A stretch of 8,024 bases of DNA from assembly GCA_002361095.1 (NCBI GenBank), contig DERU01000209.1, positions 1 through 8,024 on the forward strand, written 5' to 3'. The first letter of the stretch is position 1. Each line of letters starts with the position of its first letter. Below are positions 5,796 to 8,024 of the stretch, piece by piece. Below the pieces are notes generated by a model, which ran no database searches, had not been told where the DNA came from, and worked only from the letters and a program-made list of their open reading frames with translations. The DNA comes from Lachnospiraceae bacterium UBA3332. Its GTDB lineage: Bacteria; Bacillota; Clostridia; Lachnospirales; Lachnospiraceae. A program made the position numbers and the translations under genes.

Positions 5796-7025
5796 CTACT
5801 GCATCCGGATGCCTGCCCCGGCCGCATCGGCCTTGATCTTTTCGCTGCATTCCAGCACCTGCGCAGAGGGCTGGTAATCTACCTCGTCAAACAAATACTC
5901 ATGCAGCAGTTTCACGTTCTGCGCCAGATCCGCCGGGACAATGCAGTCCCCTTTCTTTCCGATTTTGCCGCCGGTACGGTTGTCCGCAAACGGAACGCCT
6001 CCCTGGGCCACCACCCGGTAGCTGGCCGCATCCTTTAAAATATCCGCCATTTCCGTGATGTCCAGGTTCGTCTGCACATTCTCGGAAACCCTCTGCAAAA
6101 TTTCCACCAGCGTTGCCGGATTGGACTGCTTTGCTTTTTCCAGGCAGGCCATCAAAACCTTCCGCTGCCTCTCCGTCCGCATGTAATCGTCGCCCACGTA
6201 ACGGATACGGCAGTAGGCGGTCGCCTGCAGACCGCTCAAAGTCTGCAGACCGGGCTGCGTTACCTTGACAATATTTTCATTGAGGGGATCCCCCTCCTTT
6301 TCCACAAACATACTCCGCTGATAGTTGTTGAGATGTTCGATCTCGTTTTCCTGCACTTCGATCTGGACGCCCCCCAGCGCGTCGATCGTCTCAATAAGCG
6401 CGTCGAAACCCACCGTCATATACTCCGTGATATCCATGTCAAAATTCCAGTTGAGCATCACCAGCGCCTGCTCCGCGCCGCCCTGCGCATAGGCGGAATT
6501 GGCCTTATTATACTTATCGTTGCCCAGATTCAAATAACTATCCCGATACACGGAAACCAGCTTTACATCCTTGGTATCCTGATTGATGGAAGCGATGATG
6601 ATGGTATCCGTCCGCTGCCCTTTCCCCAGCTTTCCTTTCCGGGAATCCACACCAAACAGCGCGATATTGCGGTATCCCTTCATCTGTTCGTTCTGTTCCA
6701 CATGCTCGCTGATACCCACCTCATCCTCATTGATCTGGATTTTCTCTATCTTACCGATCATGTTCACGCTGGCAATCACCCCCACCAGCACGACAATCGC
6801 AATGATTTCCACCGCAAAAATAAGAATACGCCTTCTTTGCTTTGCTTTCCTGCGCTTTGCCGACGATTTCTTTTTTCCGCTGCCGCTTTTACTGCCGCTG
6901 CGGCTGCCCTGCGCATATCTTGCGCTTTCGTAGCGCTCGTCATAATATCTGTCGTCATACCGGCGGCTGCCTGTCCCTTTGCCCTTCTTACTTTTTCCGC
7001 TTCCTTTTGTGCTTTTTGTTGCCAT
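5796..7025 (-). CDS. LytR-CpsA-Psr (LCP) family glycopolymer-attaching protein
   Basis: LCP enzymes move wall polymers (teichoic acid, capsule) from the polyprenyl carrier onto peptidoglycan outside the cell. This protein has 409 aa: a basic cytoplasmic tail (1-66) rich in Lys, Ser, Gly and Arg with a Tyr/Asp/Arg patch at 21-40; one transmembrane helix about 67-88; then the LCP domain from about 118. Hallmarks are FGVDSR (Asp126, Arg129), GQRTDT (Arg138, Asp140), SVYRDSY (Arg161, Asp162) and RIRYVGDDYMRTERQ (273-287), which together hold the polyprenyl pyrophosphate and metal. All expected charged residues are present, so it should be active. The ATG at 7023-7025 has AGGAGAG about 8 nt upstream. 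It follows the sugar transferase by 47 nt without a hairpin, so the two are very likely in one transcript. The polymer it attaches is presumably the product of this locus, but that is inference. Confidence 0.92.
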   Translation of the reverse strand: MATKSTKGSGKSKKGKGTGSRRYDDRYYDERYESARYAQGSRSGSKSGSGKKKSSAKRRKAKQRRRILIFAVEIIAIVVLVGVIASVNMIGKIEKIQINEDEVGISEHVEQNEQMKGYRNIALFGVDSRKGKLGKGQRTDTIIIASINQDTKDVKLVSVYRDSYLNLGNDKYNKANSAYAQGGAEQALVMLNWNFDMDITEYMTVGFDALIETIDALGGVQIEVQENEIEHLNNYQRSMFVEKEGDPLNENIVKVTQPGLQTLSGLQATAYCRIRYVGDDYMRTERQRKVLMACLEKAKQSNPATLVEILQRVSENVQTNLDITEMADILKDAASYRVVAQGGVPFADNRTGGKIGKKGDCIVPADLAQNVKLLHEYLFDEVDYQPSAQVLECSEKIKADAAGAGIRMQ

Positions 7026-7072
7026 TCCTTTTTCTCTCCTGTCCTGTAAATCCCCGTTGCCAAAACCTATTT

Positions 7073-8024
7073 CTAATACGCATTTTCGTTGATCAATCCT
7101 TTAAAGAGCGTCAAAAACAAAATCCTAAGGTCAAATCCCAGACTCCAGTTTTCAATATAAAAAATATCATATTCGATCCGTTTGCGGATGGAAGTATCCC
7201 CCCGGTAGCCGTTAATCTGCGCCCATCCGGTAAGCCCGGGACGCACCTGATGCTTGATCATATACCTTGGGATCTCTTCCTTGAATTTCTCCACATATTG
7301 GGGGCGTTCCGGTCTTGGCCCCACCAGGCTCATATTTCCGATCAAAATATTAAAAAGCTGGGGCAGTTCGTCCATGCTTGTCCGCCTAAGAAACCTCCCC
7401 ACTTTGGTCACCCTGGGATCGTTGCGGGTTGTCCAGCCTTTTTTCTCCTCCGTCTCTTCCTGCACACGCATGGTACGGAACTTATACATCTTAAACACCC
7501 GGTTATGCTGTCCTACCCGCTCCTGCGAAAAAATGACCGGGCCTTTGCTGGTCGTTTTCACCAGCACCCCGACAAGCAATAGAACCGGCGATAAGACCAC
7601 CAGCCCGCAAAAAGAACCCACAATATCCATCGTCCTTTTGACGACGGCATTGACCGTGTTGGACAACGGCACATAGCGGATATTGATTACCGGAAGGCCA
7701 CTCAAGTCCTCGGTATAGGGTTTGCCCGGAATCAGGCTGTTATAATCCGGTATAAACTTGGTATGCACACCGGATTTTTCACAGAGATCCACAATCTCCT
7801 CCAAACGGTCGTAATCCTGCAGGGAAAGCGTAACCGCAATCTCGTCCAGCTTGTTCTCCGGCAAAATGTAAAGCAGATTGTCAATACAGCCCAGCACTTT
7901 TACGCCTTTATACACGGCGCCCCTGGGCACACTGTCATCCAAAATCCCCCGTACCATATACCCCCACTGGGGATTGGCCATGATACGGTCAATATATGCC
8001 TCCGCCGCCCTGGAATAGCCCACC
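7073..8024 (-). CDS. Polyprenyl-phosphate sugar-1-phosphate transferase (WcaJ/WbaP-like), N-terminus outside window
   Basis: This enzyme starts polysaccharide synthesis by moving a hexose-1-phosphate from UDP-sugar to undecaprenyl phosphate in the membrane. The last 316 codons lie in the window and the reading frame stays open to the edge, so the true start and the expected N-terminal transmembrane bundle are missing; full-length relatives are about 460-480 aa. The visible part starts in a Rossmann-like CoA-binding-type domain (about 1-115), followed by the catalytic domain: membrane re-entrant helix after KRTMDIVGS (129-137), FKMYKFRTM (177-185), TSMDELPQLFNIL (215-227) with the Asp-Glu pair, VGPRPERP (234-241) and RPGLTGWAQI (261-270). 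These are the signature motifs of the bacterial sugar transferase family. The order with LCP and GT2 genes supports a capsule or exopolysaccharide role. Glucose-1-phosphate or galactose-1-phosphate is likely, but specificity cannot be read here. Confidence 0.93.
   Translation of the reverse strand, partial: VGYSRAAEAYIDRIMANPQWGYMVRGILDDSVPRGAVYKGVKVLGCIDNLLYILPENKLDEIAVTLSLQDYDRLEEIVDLCEKSGVHTKFIPDYNSLIPGKPYTEDLSGLPVINIRYVPLSNTVNAVVKRTMDIVGSFCGLVVLSPVLLLVGVLVKTTSKGPVIFSQERVGQHNRVFKMYKFRTMRVQEETEEKKGWTTRNDPRVTKVGRFLRRTSMDELPQLFNILIGNMSLVGPRPERPQYVEKFKEEIPRYMIKHQVRPGLTGWAQINGYRGDTSIRKRIEYDIFYIENWSLGFDLRILFLTLFKGLINENAY

Noticed and set aside
6842..7582. Plus-strand open frame of 246 codons spanning the LCP and sugar transferase genes
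   Set aside because: It crosses two well-supported minus-strand genes and encodes Phe/Leu/Pro-rich sequence without motifs.

Overview
The window looks like chromosomal DNA of a Gram-positive, low-to-mid G+C Firmicute, most likely a clostridial gut-type (Lachnospiraceae-like) bacterium. This rests on strong GAGG/GGAGG ribosome binding sites, a cytoplasmic CspB-like S8 protease, a LytR-CpsA-Psr (LCP) protein, a one-TM HtrA protease and overall protein character; no marker gene fixes the taxon. All six genes lie on the minus strand, so transcription runs from high to low coordinates.

Right part (8024 to about 4775), in transcription order: a polyprenyl-phosphate sugar-1-phosphate transferase (N-terminus outside the window), an LCP glycopolymer ligase, then a family 2 glycosyltransferase. 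This looks like one end of an exopolysaccharide, capsule or wall-glycopolymer locus. The first enzyme would load the lipid carrier, the glycosyltransferase would add a sugar, and the LCP protein would attach the finished polymer to peptidoglycan. Two consecutive hairpins separate the LCP gene from the glycosyltransferase and may lower expression of the latter.

Left part (4630 to 1), in transcription order: an HtrA-type membrane-anchored serine protease, a divergent ClpX AAA+ unfoldase, and a cytoplasmic S8 (subtilisin-like, CspB-type) protease cut by the window edge. This is a protein quality-control block. The ClpX has a zinc-binding domain, Walker motifs and the ClpP-docking IGF loop. It lacks the RKH pore-entrance motif and has a long charged linker, so it is probably a specialised paralogue rather than the housekeeping copy.

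The gap between htrA and clpX (2770-2995) carries a strong hairpin just after htrA, then further stem-loops in the clpX leader. The 52-nt gap between clpX and the S8 gene contains a hairpin that buries the S8 Shine-Dalgarno sequence. The 144-nt gap between the glycosyltransferase and htrA is AT-rich and shows no convincing structure. No tRNA, rRNA, mobile element, CRISPR array or plus-strand gene was supported.
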